Below, piece after piece: positions 30,401 to 38,048 of a stretch of DNA of 64,000 bases (positions are counted from its first letter, which is position 1; the number at the start of each line of letters is the position of its first letter). The stretch lies in contig SVFL01000004.1 in NCBI GenBank assembly GCA_015056885.1, positions 35,505 through 99,504 on the forward strand, in the 5' to 3' direction. Position numbers and translations under genes: made by a program. The notes under the pieces are model-generated. The model was not told the DNA's origin, did no database searches, and was given only the letters and a program-made list of their open reading frames with translations. The stretch comes from Lachnospiraceae bacterium (GTDB lineage: Bacteria > Bacillota > Clostridia > Lachnospirales > Lachnospiraceae).

Positions 30401-31443
30401 AGAATAAAGTCTATACCGGCAGTGCACAGGAACTTGCAATTAAGGTAAGTCTGGACGGTGCATTGGTGGAAGGTAAGGATTACACGGTAACTTATGCGAA
30501 GAACGTGAATGTTGGTACTGCCAGTGTAACCATCAAGGGTATGGGCAAGTACACCGGTACCGTCAAGAAATCCTTTAAGATAACGCCGGCTGACATTACA
30601 GAAATTGTGAGAAATTGGGATGGCGAAATCTTTAGCAAGTATGTAAAGGGCGGAGCGCAGCCTTCCCTGAGAATTCGATTTAACGGAATGATTCTAAAAG
30701 AAGGCAAAGATTATACGCTGACCTATAAGGACAATAAGGATGTCTATATGTCCCGAAATGGTGAATATAACGTAGATAAGACTCCTATGGTTACCATTAA
30801 GGGTAAGGGAAATTTTGCAGGTACAACCAGTAGTGACTTCCTTATTTTGTCAAGACCGCTTAATGATCCCGATGTGCCGGTAATCATGACTGTGGCTGAT
30901 AAGGTTATATCCGACAAGAAGGGAGGATATATCAGCAAGGTGGTACTTACCGATGCAGATGGTAAGGCATTGAAACAGGGTATGGATTACAGCGAACCTG
31001 TTTACACCATGGTAAATGAGAAGGGTGAGACTGTGACCCTGAGCAAAGAGGATACTGCTCCTGTAGGCAGCGTGATTACCGTATCTGTAACCGGAATGGG
31101 TGCATACGAAGGTGGTGAAGATAATGTTCTCACTGCAACCTATCGTATCACTGCCAAGGACTTTACCAAGGCGAAGGTGAAGAGTATTCAGAAAAAGTAT
31201 ACAGGTAAGAATGTAGAACTTACCGCAGAGGACTTCTTGAACGAAGATGGTACAAGTAAGGTGACCATCGGCGGAGAGAATCTTGTATATGGCAAGGACT
31301 TTGAGATTGTTCCCGGAAGCTACAAGAATAACTTGAAGAAGGGCACTGCCAGTGTAACCATTCAGGGTTGTGGCGAGTACGGTGGCATGAAGACCGTGAA
31401 GTTTAAGATTGGTGCAAGAAGCCTGTGGTTTTGGTGGCTGTAA
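24412..31443 (+). CDS. Very large secreted protein: transglutaminase-like domain plus many MBG/YDG-type Ig-like repeats and Cys-rich modules
   Basis: Start at ATG 24412 after aggaggaga (ORF 24241..31443 is over-extended); AGPVCEAYARAFKVLCDAEGIPCVLVDG...AHMWNYV...WYAVDVTWNDP; repeated YTG..I.P.....L..G.DYT..Y..N...GTA...I.G.GNY.GT. Confidence 0.85.
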   Translation: MKVRKLALKRAAAWLMAAAMVTSSVDITALTVSAEEGTQEAVETVVSEAVENTGTTDGAMGNPGAMLKNAGEEEIFVELPMETVELPELETSAGSFSFWALDNSGKVALKDGNYANWIDRIDATGADYVTTFYNWLVTNSNPTTAVTNPRAVALVDPELTNDSNVIRIDTNDNGINDGYVYKVTEFTGSGTFNYVPGSAANGDAAQAAVADDIEANWNSARAHIIGAYSAFDRDHPEVFWLSGGSTMSYRASISISNNGTVTYTQPIYFVLKSDDFDIRDASYRNSNTLTTVINETLVQNDSACATILAGVPEDADTYETVKYFNEWLTKNNCYNADINTAGHDARECTGALNGYSGTAGPVCEAYARAFKVLCDAEGIPCVLVDGEADNGSGDPEAHMWNYVQMDDEKWYAVDVTWNDPTVYGVTSKESGSENENYFLVGSDTEIGGMSFIESHPVSNTVSVNGASFINGPELEEGAYEYASRELSALTVAEEVVDITQDSSGTGWNYDYDTNTLSLTAKVTGNVVATGNLNIALGSGYVIQGNVNVTNGDLTFSGDGQLQVNGGSNSAGNINIINGNMIVDGTGCLRIERSATADAINISDNMHFAAKKGLSIKPVIAGEYIWKSDSNVIEAFGTEIVTGKYETYFESFCMEHVNIVAGTGTESKHTHTITCKDEACLLKIRGSQDHVVDKEKNYSCKVSGCGAGPLALVIGGTGETAYEVPIYYFRGSNVLVAEPAIYDGALVWAKSGDTIKLLQDIAVESSKIMRFQSQGTYSVDLNGYTLNATATPFDLTDGSTVTITGEGTFITTASDSNISAADDFVGYIKTTQDSTTTVYGQVALTENLVIAEGETYNFVNGAKLVLGEYAVTNNGTVLVDGVLHEHNNNGAVSAYAQVDDANHLKLAACLDCPIGHINSSGASEAHTYVSGVCSLCEQVCSHASVADGKCVNCLMQYAAALSDGSAITYYMDVAAAVSAANTLEGAEGSSIVTLTLYDNYTGDIEIDRDINSTTTFYLDLNGRTVTGNVTLKHCTQEVRITGSGAIAGTLTVADVFDGFTVVEGITIQSLVSRSSSAVYALDNTDLGSVSVNCNFVLGGDGTACNIGGNIVGGADSKIQLNSQATVEGTITSNGGQISLNGADLKADIDIVLNSGAQIIGSNALDSNFRVNIKAPEGVVVIPANGSVTLNVDNYVSVDGYKTVLNDDGTISFVCEHKEKVYSAAGNKITAKCKVCEDDMGSLTLVKPENPVYDGMEKIATVSGTIDGVDTPAIRYAGENLVSGKPVNAGTYTASLTLGEGTASAEYTIAAASLENATIADIPGQTYDGDDITPDPIVTVDDKTLNKDTDYTVSYEDNRNAGTATLIVAGKGNYKDTITKTFVIDQAKTPVIIWPVATKLTYGKSLSDSKLEGGSTEYGTFAWEDGSIIPGAGDKTYTVVFTPSALAVQNYANMTVMQQSVTVTVEKGVPACEIPEDLTARYGQTLKQITLPEGWSWDAPDTLVGNVGTNEFGATFTPKDTANYSTVQMNLSVKVEPVTLTVTGVTAKSRFYDGTNVVKITGVTISGILDADEVAVNLEGLTGTVAGAKAGDYDAVTLPQLTLIGADAANYILIQPTEAFPTSVSIMKSNASITLKSDVYRKIYGDDAFSIASDITTVGDAKLVYSVSNGLDSKGNPKNADDIVTVSAEGLVTILGSGSVTVTLSMEETANYYGVSKTISIQVMAWDDIPQNGFFIRSMDVETYTGKAIKPEPAVYDGNSETRLEMGRDYTISYKNNKNAYTLKEGEAGFNPKKAPTLIIKGKGNYDKTLTVYFTIQPLDISDDNISIEADDIVVEANGKAQKKAPVVKVNNKKLGKADFAVAYPAEGAAAYTEPGSYPVVITGKGNYTGSRTLNLIVAAKGSSLAKATIAKIPAQEFDGVNAVELDENELVVTAKVNGKKEILKKDVHYTVEYVNNEAIGTATVIVKAIEGSGFAGFKKATFKITGASIAKATVTGIENKVYTGSAQELAIKVSLDGALVEGKDYTVTYAKNVNVGTASVTIKGMGKYTGTVKKSFKITPADITEIVRNWDGEIFSKYVKGGAQPSLRIRFNGMILKEGKDYTLTYKDNKDVYMSRNGEYNVDKTPMVTIKGKGNFAGTTSSDFLILSRPLNDPDVPVIMTVADKVISDKKGGYISKVVLTDADGKALKQGMDYSEPVYTMVNEKGETVTLSKEDTAPVGSVITVSVTGMGAYEGGEDNVLTATYRITAKDFTKAKVKSIQKKYTGKNVELTAEDFLNEDGTSKVTIGGENLVYGKDFEIVPGSYKNNLKKGTASVTIQGCGEYGGMKTVKFKIGARSLWFWWL

Positions 31444-31467
31444 AATTTAACTGAATGAATGCATAAC

Positions 31468-31497
31468 AAAAGGACGGCATTACTTGCCGTCCTTTAA
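31468..31497. terminator. Bidirectional terminator between convergent genes
   Basis: aaaggacggca-ttac-ttgccgtccttt. Confidence 0.75.
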
Positions 31498-32466
31498 TAC
31501 GGATAAAATTAGCACTTCCACGCTCATCATATCGTTCATGCGGCCGCTCTTGACTGCGGCTTCCGCTTCCACACATTGTTCTACCGCAGCCCGCAGTACA
31601 GATGTCTTAAAGCGGCCTGCCTGGGTTACATATTTGCCTGCGATAAATGGTGGAACACCGATTTTGGGAGCGATGGCTTTGTTGTCATAGCCCCGGGAGC
31701 GCATCTCCTTCACCTGAAGCAACAGGTTACATTGTCTGGCGATGAGAAAGAGGATTCGCATGGGAGGCTCTTTCAGTGCCAACAGGTCATAATACAACTG
31801 TAACGCCTGCTTGGTCTTGCCGTCGGCAATGGCATTAATCATGTCAAAAATATGATTGGTGATGCGGTTGGTACAGATAGTTTCCACATCTTCAGAGGTC
31901 ACAATTTCTTTGTCCATACAATAGCAGATAAGTTTTTCCAGTTCCATCTGAATGTTTTCCATATCGGTGCCGGTTTTTTGCAGGAAAAGCTGCACGGTAT
32001 TTTCTGTGATTTTCTTGCCTTCCTTACCGAGGGTACCGGCAATCCAGCGTTTCAGGGTCTGTTCGTCCTGAACAGTGAATTCCGTTACATAGCCCTTGGC
32101 CTGAACTGCCTTGTAGAGCTTGCTGCGCTTGTCCACGTCACTTTCGGTAAAAACAAAGCAGGTGGTCTCGCTGGGAGCGGTCAGATATTCTGCCATTTTC
32201 TCGCCGCCGGATTTGAACAGTCCGCTGTCGGAAATAAAAATGACACGTCTTTCGGCCAGAAAGGGCATTGTTTCTGCCAAATCGATAATTTCGTTTACAG
32301 GGGTATCTTTGCCGCTGTAAAAGTGGGAGTTCATCTGGTCCCCCTCGGGACAGAGCGCCTTGCGCAGACGGTCCGTGTATTGCTTTTTCAGATACCGCTC
32401 CTCGCCGTAGAGCAGGTAGACGGGTTGAAAATTATTTTGTTTGATATCGTCCTGAATGCGTTGCAT
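31480..32466 (-). CDS. holA: DNA polymerase III subunit delta
   Basis: MQRIQDDIKQNNFQPVYLLYGEERYLKKQYTDRLRKAL; LLFLIARQCNLLLQVKEM...GVPPFIAGKYVTQA. Confidence 0.9.
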   Translation of the reverse strand: MQRIQDDIKQNNFQPVYLLYGEERYLKKQYTDRLRKALCPEGDQMNSHFYSGKDTPVNEIIDLAETMPFLAERRVIFISDSGLFKSGGEKMAEYLTAPSETTCFVFTESDVDKRSKLYKAVQAKGYVTEFTVQDEQTLKRWIAGTLGKEGKKITENTVQLFLQKTGTDMENIQMELEKLICYCMDKEIVTSEDVETICTNRITNHIFDMINAIADGKTKQALQLYYDLLALKEPPMRILFLIARQCNLLLQVKEMRSRGYDNKAIAPKIGVPPFIAGKYVTQAGRFKTSVLRAAVEQCVEAEAAVKSGRMNDMMSVEVLILSVLKDGK

Positions 32467-32651
32467 AATTACCTCGCCTAAAATATTAGCGTAGAATCAG
32501 TCTCTCGGAGCAAAATTCCACATGCTACCATGACAGTATAACACATATGTCTGATTTGAAAAAGTATTGAGATTGTGGGGCTGTTATGCTATGATAAAAA
32601 CAGCGTTATTTCACAAGAAAAAGATTAATTTACAAACGGAGGAAGAGATAA

Positions 32652-33089
32652 ATGAGCAAAGGAAACGGATTTTTGGGAGAATTTAAGAAGTTTATTCTGC
32701 GCGGCAACGTGATGGATATGGCAGTTGGTGTAATTGTAGGTGGAGCGTTTACAGCGATTGTAACCTCCTTGAACCAGGATATTCTCACTCCCCTTTTGGG
32801 TCTTGTGGGCGGTACTGATTTTAGTGATTTGTATGTTGTCATGGGTGAGGGTGAGACTGCACCGGTATTGATGTATGGTAACTTTATTACTGCTGTTATC
32901 AATTTCCTGATTACTGCATTCGTGATTTTCTGCCTGATTAAGACTATCAATACCGTCAGTGACAAGTTCAGCAAGAAGCCTGAGCCTGCTGCGCCTACTA
33001 CCAAGAAATGTCCTTACTGTAAGACTGATATCGCTCTGGATGCAAGCAGATGCCCTCATTGTACTTCTATGTTGGAGGAGAGCAAATAA
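32652..33089 (+). CDS. mscL: Large-conductance mechanosensitive channel with C-terminal zinc ribbon
   Basis: FKKFILRGNVMDMAVGVIVGGAFTAIVTSL; C-term CPYCKTDIALDASRCPHC. Confidence 0.93.
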   Translation: MSKGNGFLGEFKKFILRGNVMDMAVGVIVGGAFTAIVTSLNQDILTPLLGLVGGTDFSDLYVVMGEGETAPVLMYGNFITAVINFLITAFVIFCLIKTINTVSDKFSKKPEPAAPTTKKCPYCKTDIALDASRCPHCTSMLEESK

Positions 33090-33122
33090 GAGGCACTGTT
33101 TGAAGAGTGAAAGGTAGTTACG

Positions 33123-34175
33123 ATGAGTTTGCGAAAGAATAAAAAGTGGATTGTGCTGGCAGGTAGTGTGCTGGTGGCAGGTGTGCTGGCCGGATGCGGA
33201 ACCTCAGGAGAAAAAATAGACAATGCCACACAGCTTTTAGAGCAATTGAATTATGAAGCGGCATTGGCTGAATTTGACCTGGCGGAGGAAGCCGGAGAGA
33301 ATGAGCGCCTGATTGCCAGGGGAAGAGGTATTGCCTACATGGGCCTTACGGACTATGACAATGCCATCGCTAATTTTGAAGCGTCCCTTGGAGCCAGTGA
33401 CGGATTTGTACAGAATGTAGATTTTGATGTAAATTACTATCTGGCGGCGGCCTATTTTAAAAGTGGTCAGTCTCTGGAGGCAGAGGAAGCATACAATGCG
33501 ATTCTTGCATTGCGTCCCGATGAAGAAGATGCTTATTTTTTAAGAGGAAATGTGCGTCTGGAGAGGGGCAATTATGAGGGAGCCAAGGAAGACTTTGATA
33601 AAGTAGTCTCCATGGATTCCAACAACTATGATCGTCTGATAGAAATTTATCGTGCATTGGAGCATTATGGTTATAAGGCGGTGGGACAGGAATATCTGAA
33701 CAATGCCATGAAGGCTGCCGGTGATAAGATGGATAGCTATGACAGTGGACGTATGTATTACTATCTGGAAGATTATCAGAAGGCATGTGTGGCATTGGAG
33801 AAGGCTCGTTCCAAGGGGGATGCGGAGAGTTTTCTGTATCTGGGTAAGTCCTATGAAGCCACAGGGGACTACAATTATGCGGCCAGTGTGTACAATTCCT
33901 GGATAGCTAAGGATACAGGCAGTGCGGCTATTTATAATCAGTTGGGCCTGTGTGAGATGCAGATGGGAAGCTATAAGCGGGCGTTGGATGCTTTTCAGGC
34001 AGGTAAGAAGGTGGAAGGTAATTCTTTGATGCAGACACTTTCCTTTAATGAGATTGTGGCTTATGAATATCTTGGGGAGTATACTCAGGCATCTGTTTTG
34101 CTGGACAGTTATTTGAAGACTTATCCCGATGATGAAGTTGCCAAACGGGAGAAACAGTTCCTGGCTACGAGATAA
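33123..34175 (+). CDS. TPR-repeat lipoprotein
   Basis: Lipobox LAGC; repeated TPR units (YYLAAAYFKSGQSLEAEEAYNAILALRPDEEDAYFLRGNVRLERGNYEGAKEDF). Confidence 0.85.
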   Translation: MSLRKNKKWIVLAGSVLVAGVLAGCGTSGEKIDNATQLLEQLNYEAALAEFDLAEEAGENERLIARGRGIAYMGLTDYDNAIANFEASLGASDGFVQNVDFDVNYYLAAAYFKSGQSLEAEEAYNAILALRPDEEDAYFLRGNVRLERGNYEGAKEDFDKVVSMDSNNYDRLIEIYRALEHYGYKAVGQEYLNNAMKAAGDKMDSYDSGRMYYYLEDYQKACVALEKARSKGDAESFLYLGKSYEATGDYNYAASVYNSWIAKDTGSAAIYNQLGLCEMQMGSYKRALDAFQAGKKVEGNSLMQTLSFNEIVAYEYLGEYTQASVLLDSYLKTYPDDEVAKREKQFLATR

Positions 34176-34220
34176 AGATTGTATACAAGATATAGTGTTT
34201 GTGAAAATAGTATAACAGCG

Positions 34221-34260
34221 AAAAGCTCATGTGCGGAAAAGTCCGCAAGTGGGCTTTTTT
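34221..34260 (+). terminator. Rho-independent terminator
   Basis: agctcatgtgcgga aaag tccgcaagtgggct tttttt. Confidence 0.7.
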
Positions 34261-34306
34261 GATGCAAAAAAGATAAAATTATTCGACCGAGTCAGTCAAT
34301 ATTATT

Positions 34307-34354
34307 CTACAATATGTGACAGAAGTGTCGCAAGAAAAACACCATATATTGTGT
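34307..34354 (+). promoter_or_regulatory. Tandem NrdR boxes upstream of nrdD
   Basis: acaccatatattgtgt at 34339-34354 (near-consensus acaCwAtATaTwgtgt) and weaker ctacaatatgtgaca at 34307; core C positions 32 bp apart. Confidence 0.75.
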
Positions 34355-34479
34355 TTAATAGGGTTTCGGTCATTGACTTTAGTGTCGTAAAATGTTATAG
34401 TGAAACAAATGCCGCTTCGGTGGTAAGTACGGACGAAAAGCACTATTTTAAGGAACACAAGATATTGGGAGGGCAAGGG

Positions 34480-36870
34480 ATGTTTCAGGTAATTAAAAGA
34501 GATGGCACAACAACTGATTTTACATTGACCAAAATCAATGATGCCATCATGAAAGCCTTCGTTGCAACAGAGCGAAGCTACAACAATGATATCGTGGATT
34601 TGCTGGCACTGAGAGTGACGGCAGATTTTCAGGATAGGATTAAGGACGACGGTATTGCGGTAGAAGACATTCAGGACAGTGTGGAGCGTGTGCTGGGCCA
34701 GGCCGGCTACGAGGATGTGGCAAAGGCTTATATTCTGTATCGCAAGCAGCGTGAGAAGATGCGTACCATGAAGTCCACTATTTTGGATTATAAAGACGTA
34801 GTAAACAGCTATGTAAAGGTAGAGGACTGGCGTGTAAAGGAGAATTCCACCGTTACCTATTCCGTGGGTGGACTGATTCTGTCCAACTCCGGCGCAGTTA
34901 CTGCCAATTACTGGCTTTCTGAGATTTATGATGAGGAGATTGCTGAGGCACACCGCAATGCAGACATTCATATTCATGATTTGTCCATGCTTACCGGTTA
35001 TTGTGCAGGATGGTCCTTAAAGCAGCTGATTAAGGAAGGCCTGGGTGGTATCACAGGCAAGATTACCTCTGCGCCCGCAAGACATTTATCTGTACTGTGC
35101 AATCAGATGGTTAATTTTTTGGGTATTATGCAGAATGAGTGGGCCGGTGCACAGGCGTTTTCTTCCTTTGACACCTATCTGGCTCCCTTTGTAAAAGTAG
35201 ATAACTTAAGCTATGCTGAAGTAAAAAAGTGTATTGAGGCATTTATCTATGGTGTGAATACTCCCAGCCGTTGGGGTACACAGGCTCCCTTCTCCAATAT
35301 TACTTTAGACTGGACTGTGCCTAACGATTTGGCTGAGCTTCCTGCGATTGTGGGTGGCAAGGAGATGGATTTCAAATATAAGGATTGTAAGAAAGAGATG
35401 GATATGGTGAACAAAGCGTTCATCGAGACCATGATAGAGGGAGACTCTAATGGTCGAGGTTTCCAGTATCCGATTCCTACTTACTCCATCACCAGTGATT
35501 TTGACTGGTCTGATACCGAGAATAACAGACTTTTGTTTGAGATGACTGCGAAGTACGGTACACCGTATTTCTCCAACTATATCAATTCCGACATGGAGCC
35601 TTCCGATGTGCGAAGTATGTGCTGTCGTCTGCGTCTGGATTTGAGAGAACTGAGAAAGAAGACCGGCGGATTCTTCGGTTCCGGTGAGAGCACCGGAAGT
35701 GTGGGTGTTGTTACCATTAACATGCCCCGTATTGCATATTTGTCTGCTAATAAGAGCGAGTTTTATGCAAGACTGGACCGTATGCTTGACATTGCGGCAC
35801 GCAGTTTGAAAATCAAGCGTGGCGTAATTACCAAGCTGTTGGATGAGGGATTGTATCCTTATACCAAGAGATATCTGGGGACCTTTGATAATCATTTCTC
35901 CACAATCGGTCTGATTGGTATGAATGAAGTGGGACTCAATGCAAATTGGCTGAGAGCAGATATGACAGATGAGAGAACTCAGGAGTTTACCAAGGAAGTG
36001 CTCAATCATATGAGAGACCGTCTCTCTGATTATCAGGAGCAGTATGGTGATTTGTACAATCTGGAGGCAACTCCTGCAGAGAGTACCACATATCGTCTTG
36101 CAAAACATGACAGAAAGCGTTGGCCTGCCATCAAGACTGCAGGTAAGCCCGGTGATGTACCTTACTACACCAATTCCTCACATCTGCCTGTTGAGTATAC
36201 CGCAGATATTTTTGATGCGTTGGATGTACAGGATGAGTTGCAGACTTTGTATACTTCCGGAACCGTGTTCCATGCATTTTTGGGAGAGAAGCTTCCTGAC
36301 TGGAAGGCTGCTGCTGATTTGGTGAGAAAGATTGCGACAAATTACAAGTTGCCTTATTATACCATGTCTCCCACCTATTCTATCTGTAAGGAGCATGGCT
36401 ATCTGGCCGGTGAGGTAAAGCATTGTCCTCACTGTGGTGCAAGAACTGAGGTGTACAGCCGTATCACCGGCTATTACAGACCCGTTCAGAACTGGAATGA
36501 CGGTAAGCTTCAGGAGTACACCAATCGTAAGGAATATGATATTGAGAATTCTGTATTGAAGCGTCCTACCCGCAGCGTTGTGACTTTGTCCAACTTTGCG
36601 GAGGAAGTGCAGGTAAGCGTGGAAGAACCGCATAATATCCGGTATCTTTTCACCACCAAGACCTGCCCCAACTGTAAGCTTGCCAAGGAGTACCTTGAGG
36701 ATGTCAAATATGTGATGATTGACGCAGAGGAAAACATGGAACTGGCAAACCGTTATGGCGTCATGCAGGCACCTACACTGGTGGTTGTGGACGGTGATAA
36801 GCACAAAAAATATGTAAATGCATCAAATATCAAGAAGTACGTTGACCAATTGACGGAAGTTTTGGTATAA
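34480..36870 (+). CDS. nrdD: Anaerobic ribonucleoside-triphosphate reductase (class III) with C-terminal thioredoxin/glutaredoxin-like domain
   Basis: Start at ATG 34480; ATP-cone FQVIKRDGTTTDFTLTKINDAI; zinc site CKEH...CPHCG; ITGYYRPVQNWNDGK glycyl radical region; TTKTCPNCKLAKEYL...MQAPTLVVVDG. Confidence 0.92.
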   Translation: MFQVIKRDGTTTDFTLTKINDAIMKAFVATERSYNNDIVDLLALRVTADFQDRIKDDGIAVEDIQDSVERVLGQAGYEDVAKAYILYRKQREKMRTMKSTILDYKDVVNSYVKVEDWRVKENSTVTYSVGGLILSNSGAVTANYWLSEIYDEEIAEAHRNADIHIHDLSMLTGYCAGWSLKQLIKEGLGGITGKITSAPARHLSVLCNQMVNFLGIMQNEWAGAQAFSSFDTYLAPFVKVDNLSYAEVKKCIEAFIYGVNTPSRWGTQAPFSNITLDWTVPNDLAELPAIVGGKEMDFKYKDCKKEMDMVNKAFIETMIEGDSNGRGFQYPIPTYSITSDFDWSDTENNRLLFEMTAKYGTPYFSNYINSDMEPSDVRSMCCRLRLDLRELRKKTGGFFGSGESTGSVGVVTINMPRIAYLSANKSEFYARLDRMLDIAARSLKIKRGVITKLLDEGLYPYTKRYLGTFDNHFSTIGLIGMNEVGLNANWLRADMTDERTQEFTKEVLNHMRDRLSDYQEQYGDLYNLEATPAESTTYRLAKHDRKRWPAIKTAGKPGDVPYYTNSSHLPVEYTADIFDALDVQDELQTLYTSGTVFHAFLGEKLPDWKAAADLVRKIATNYKLPYYTMSPTYSICKEHGYLAGEVKHCPHCGARTEVYSRITGYYRPVQNWNDGKLQEYTNRKEYDIENSVLKRPTRSVVTLSNFAEEVQVSVEEPHNIRYLFTTKTCPNCKLAKEYLEDVKYVMIDAEENMELANRYGVMQAPTLVVVDGDKHKKYVNASNIKKYVDQLTEVLV

Positions 36871-36889
36871 TCAATTATATTAAGAAATG

Positions 36890-36923
36890 AAAAGGCGTTG
36901 TTGATTGTAGCAGCGCCTTTGTT
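36890..36923 (+). terminator. Rho-independent terminator after nrdD
   Basis: aaaggcgttg...cagcgccttt gttg. Confidence 0.65.
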
Positions 36924-36983
36924 GCGAGGAAATATAGACATCCGAAACGTTTGATGTCAGAACAAATAGAAAAGGAGATACCT

Positions 36984-37916
36984 ATGATTAACAAACTGAT
37001 TACCAAGATTCAGGAAACCAATGCTCCCATCGTAGTAGGCCTGGACCCCATGATGAAATTTGTGCCTGAGCACATTCAGAAGGCTGCTTTTGCAGAGTAC
37101 GGTGAGACCTTAGAGGGTGCTGCAGAGGCTATCTGGCAGTATAACAAGGGCATTGTGGATGCGGTTTATGATTTGATTCCCGCTGTAAAGCCCCAGATTG
37201 CAATGTACGAGCAGTTCGGCATTCCCGGACTGGTTGCATTCAAAAAGACCGTAGATTACTGTAAGGAGAAGGGTCTGGTAGTAATCGGCGACATCAAGCG
37301 TGGTGATATCGGTTCCACCTCCGAGGCTTATGCAGTGGGCCATTTGGGCAAGGTGACCGTGGGCAGCAAGAGCTACTATGGCTTTGATGAGGATTTTGTA
37401 ACGGTTAATCCTTACCTTGGATCTGACGGTATCAATCCCTTTATCAAGGTATGTAAGGAAGAGAACAAGGGTATTATCGTTCTGGTTAAGACCTCCAATC
37501 CTTCCAGCGGAGAGTTCCAGGATCGTCTTATTGATGGCAGACCTCTCTATGAGTGGATGGGTGAGAGAGTTGCGCAATGGGGCGCAGACTGCATGCCTGA
37601 GACCGGCAAGTACAGCAATGTAGGTGCCGTTGTAGGCGCAACCTACCCTGAGCAGGGCAAAATCTTAAGAAAACTCATGCCTAACACCTTTATCCTGGTG
37701 CCCGGTTACGGCGCACAGGGCGGCAAGGGCGCAGATTTGGTACACTTCTTCAACGAGGATGGACTGGGCGCTATCATCAACTCTTCCAGAGGAATCATTG
37801 CAGCTTACCAGCAAGAGAAGTATGCGAAGTTTGGCAGCGAGGGCTATGCAGACGCATCCCGTGCAGCAGTGGAGGATATGATTCAGGATATCGCACAGGC
37901 GTTGGAGAATCGGTAA
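36984..37916 (+). CDS. pyrF: Orotidine 5'-phosphate decarboxylase (type 2)
   Basis: PIVVGLDPMMKFVP, GLVVIGDIKRGDIGSTSEAYA, LVPGYGAQGGKGAD. Confidence 0.95.
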   Translation: MINKLITKIQETNAPIVVGLDPMMKFVPEHIQKAAFAEYGETLEGAAEAIWQYNKGIVDAVYDLIPAVKPQIAMYEQFGIPGLVAFKKTVDYCKEKGLVVIGDIKRGDIGSTSEAYAVGHLGKVTVGSKSYYGFDEDFVTVNPYLGSDGINPFIKVCKEENKGIIVLVKTSNPSSGEFQDRLIDGRPLYEWMGERVAQWGADCMPETGKYSNVGAVVGATYPEQGKILRKLMPNTFILVPGYGAQGGKGADLVHFFNEDGLGAIINSSRGIIAAYQQEKYAKFGSEGYADASRAAVEDMIQDIAQALENR

Positions 37917-37933
37917 GAATAATGAAAACAGGT

Positions 37934-37967
37934 TCCGCACTCTTGGATTTCAAGAGTGCGGATTTTT
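37934..37967 (+). terminator. Rho-independent terminator after pyrF
   Basis: ccgcactctt ggatttc aagagtgcgg atttttt. Confidence 0.8.
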
Positions 37968-38048
37968 TGAAAATGTCATATTTCCTGTTTTTTTTATAAC
38001 AAAAGTATGGTATGATTGTCCATAGGGGAATGTTCAATATAGGTTGAT

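Noticed and set aside
31852-32481. 209-aa plus ORF antisense to holA
   Set aside because: Shadow ORF; holA on the minus strand is well supported.
34231-34479. N-terminal extension of nrdD in the ORF track
   Set aside because: Covers a terminator tail and the NrdR boxes; the ATP-cone begins at ATG 34480.
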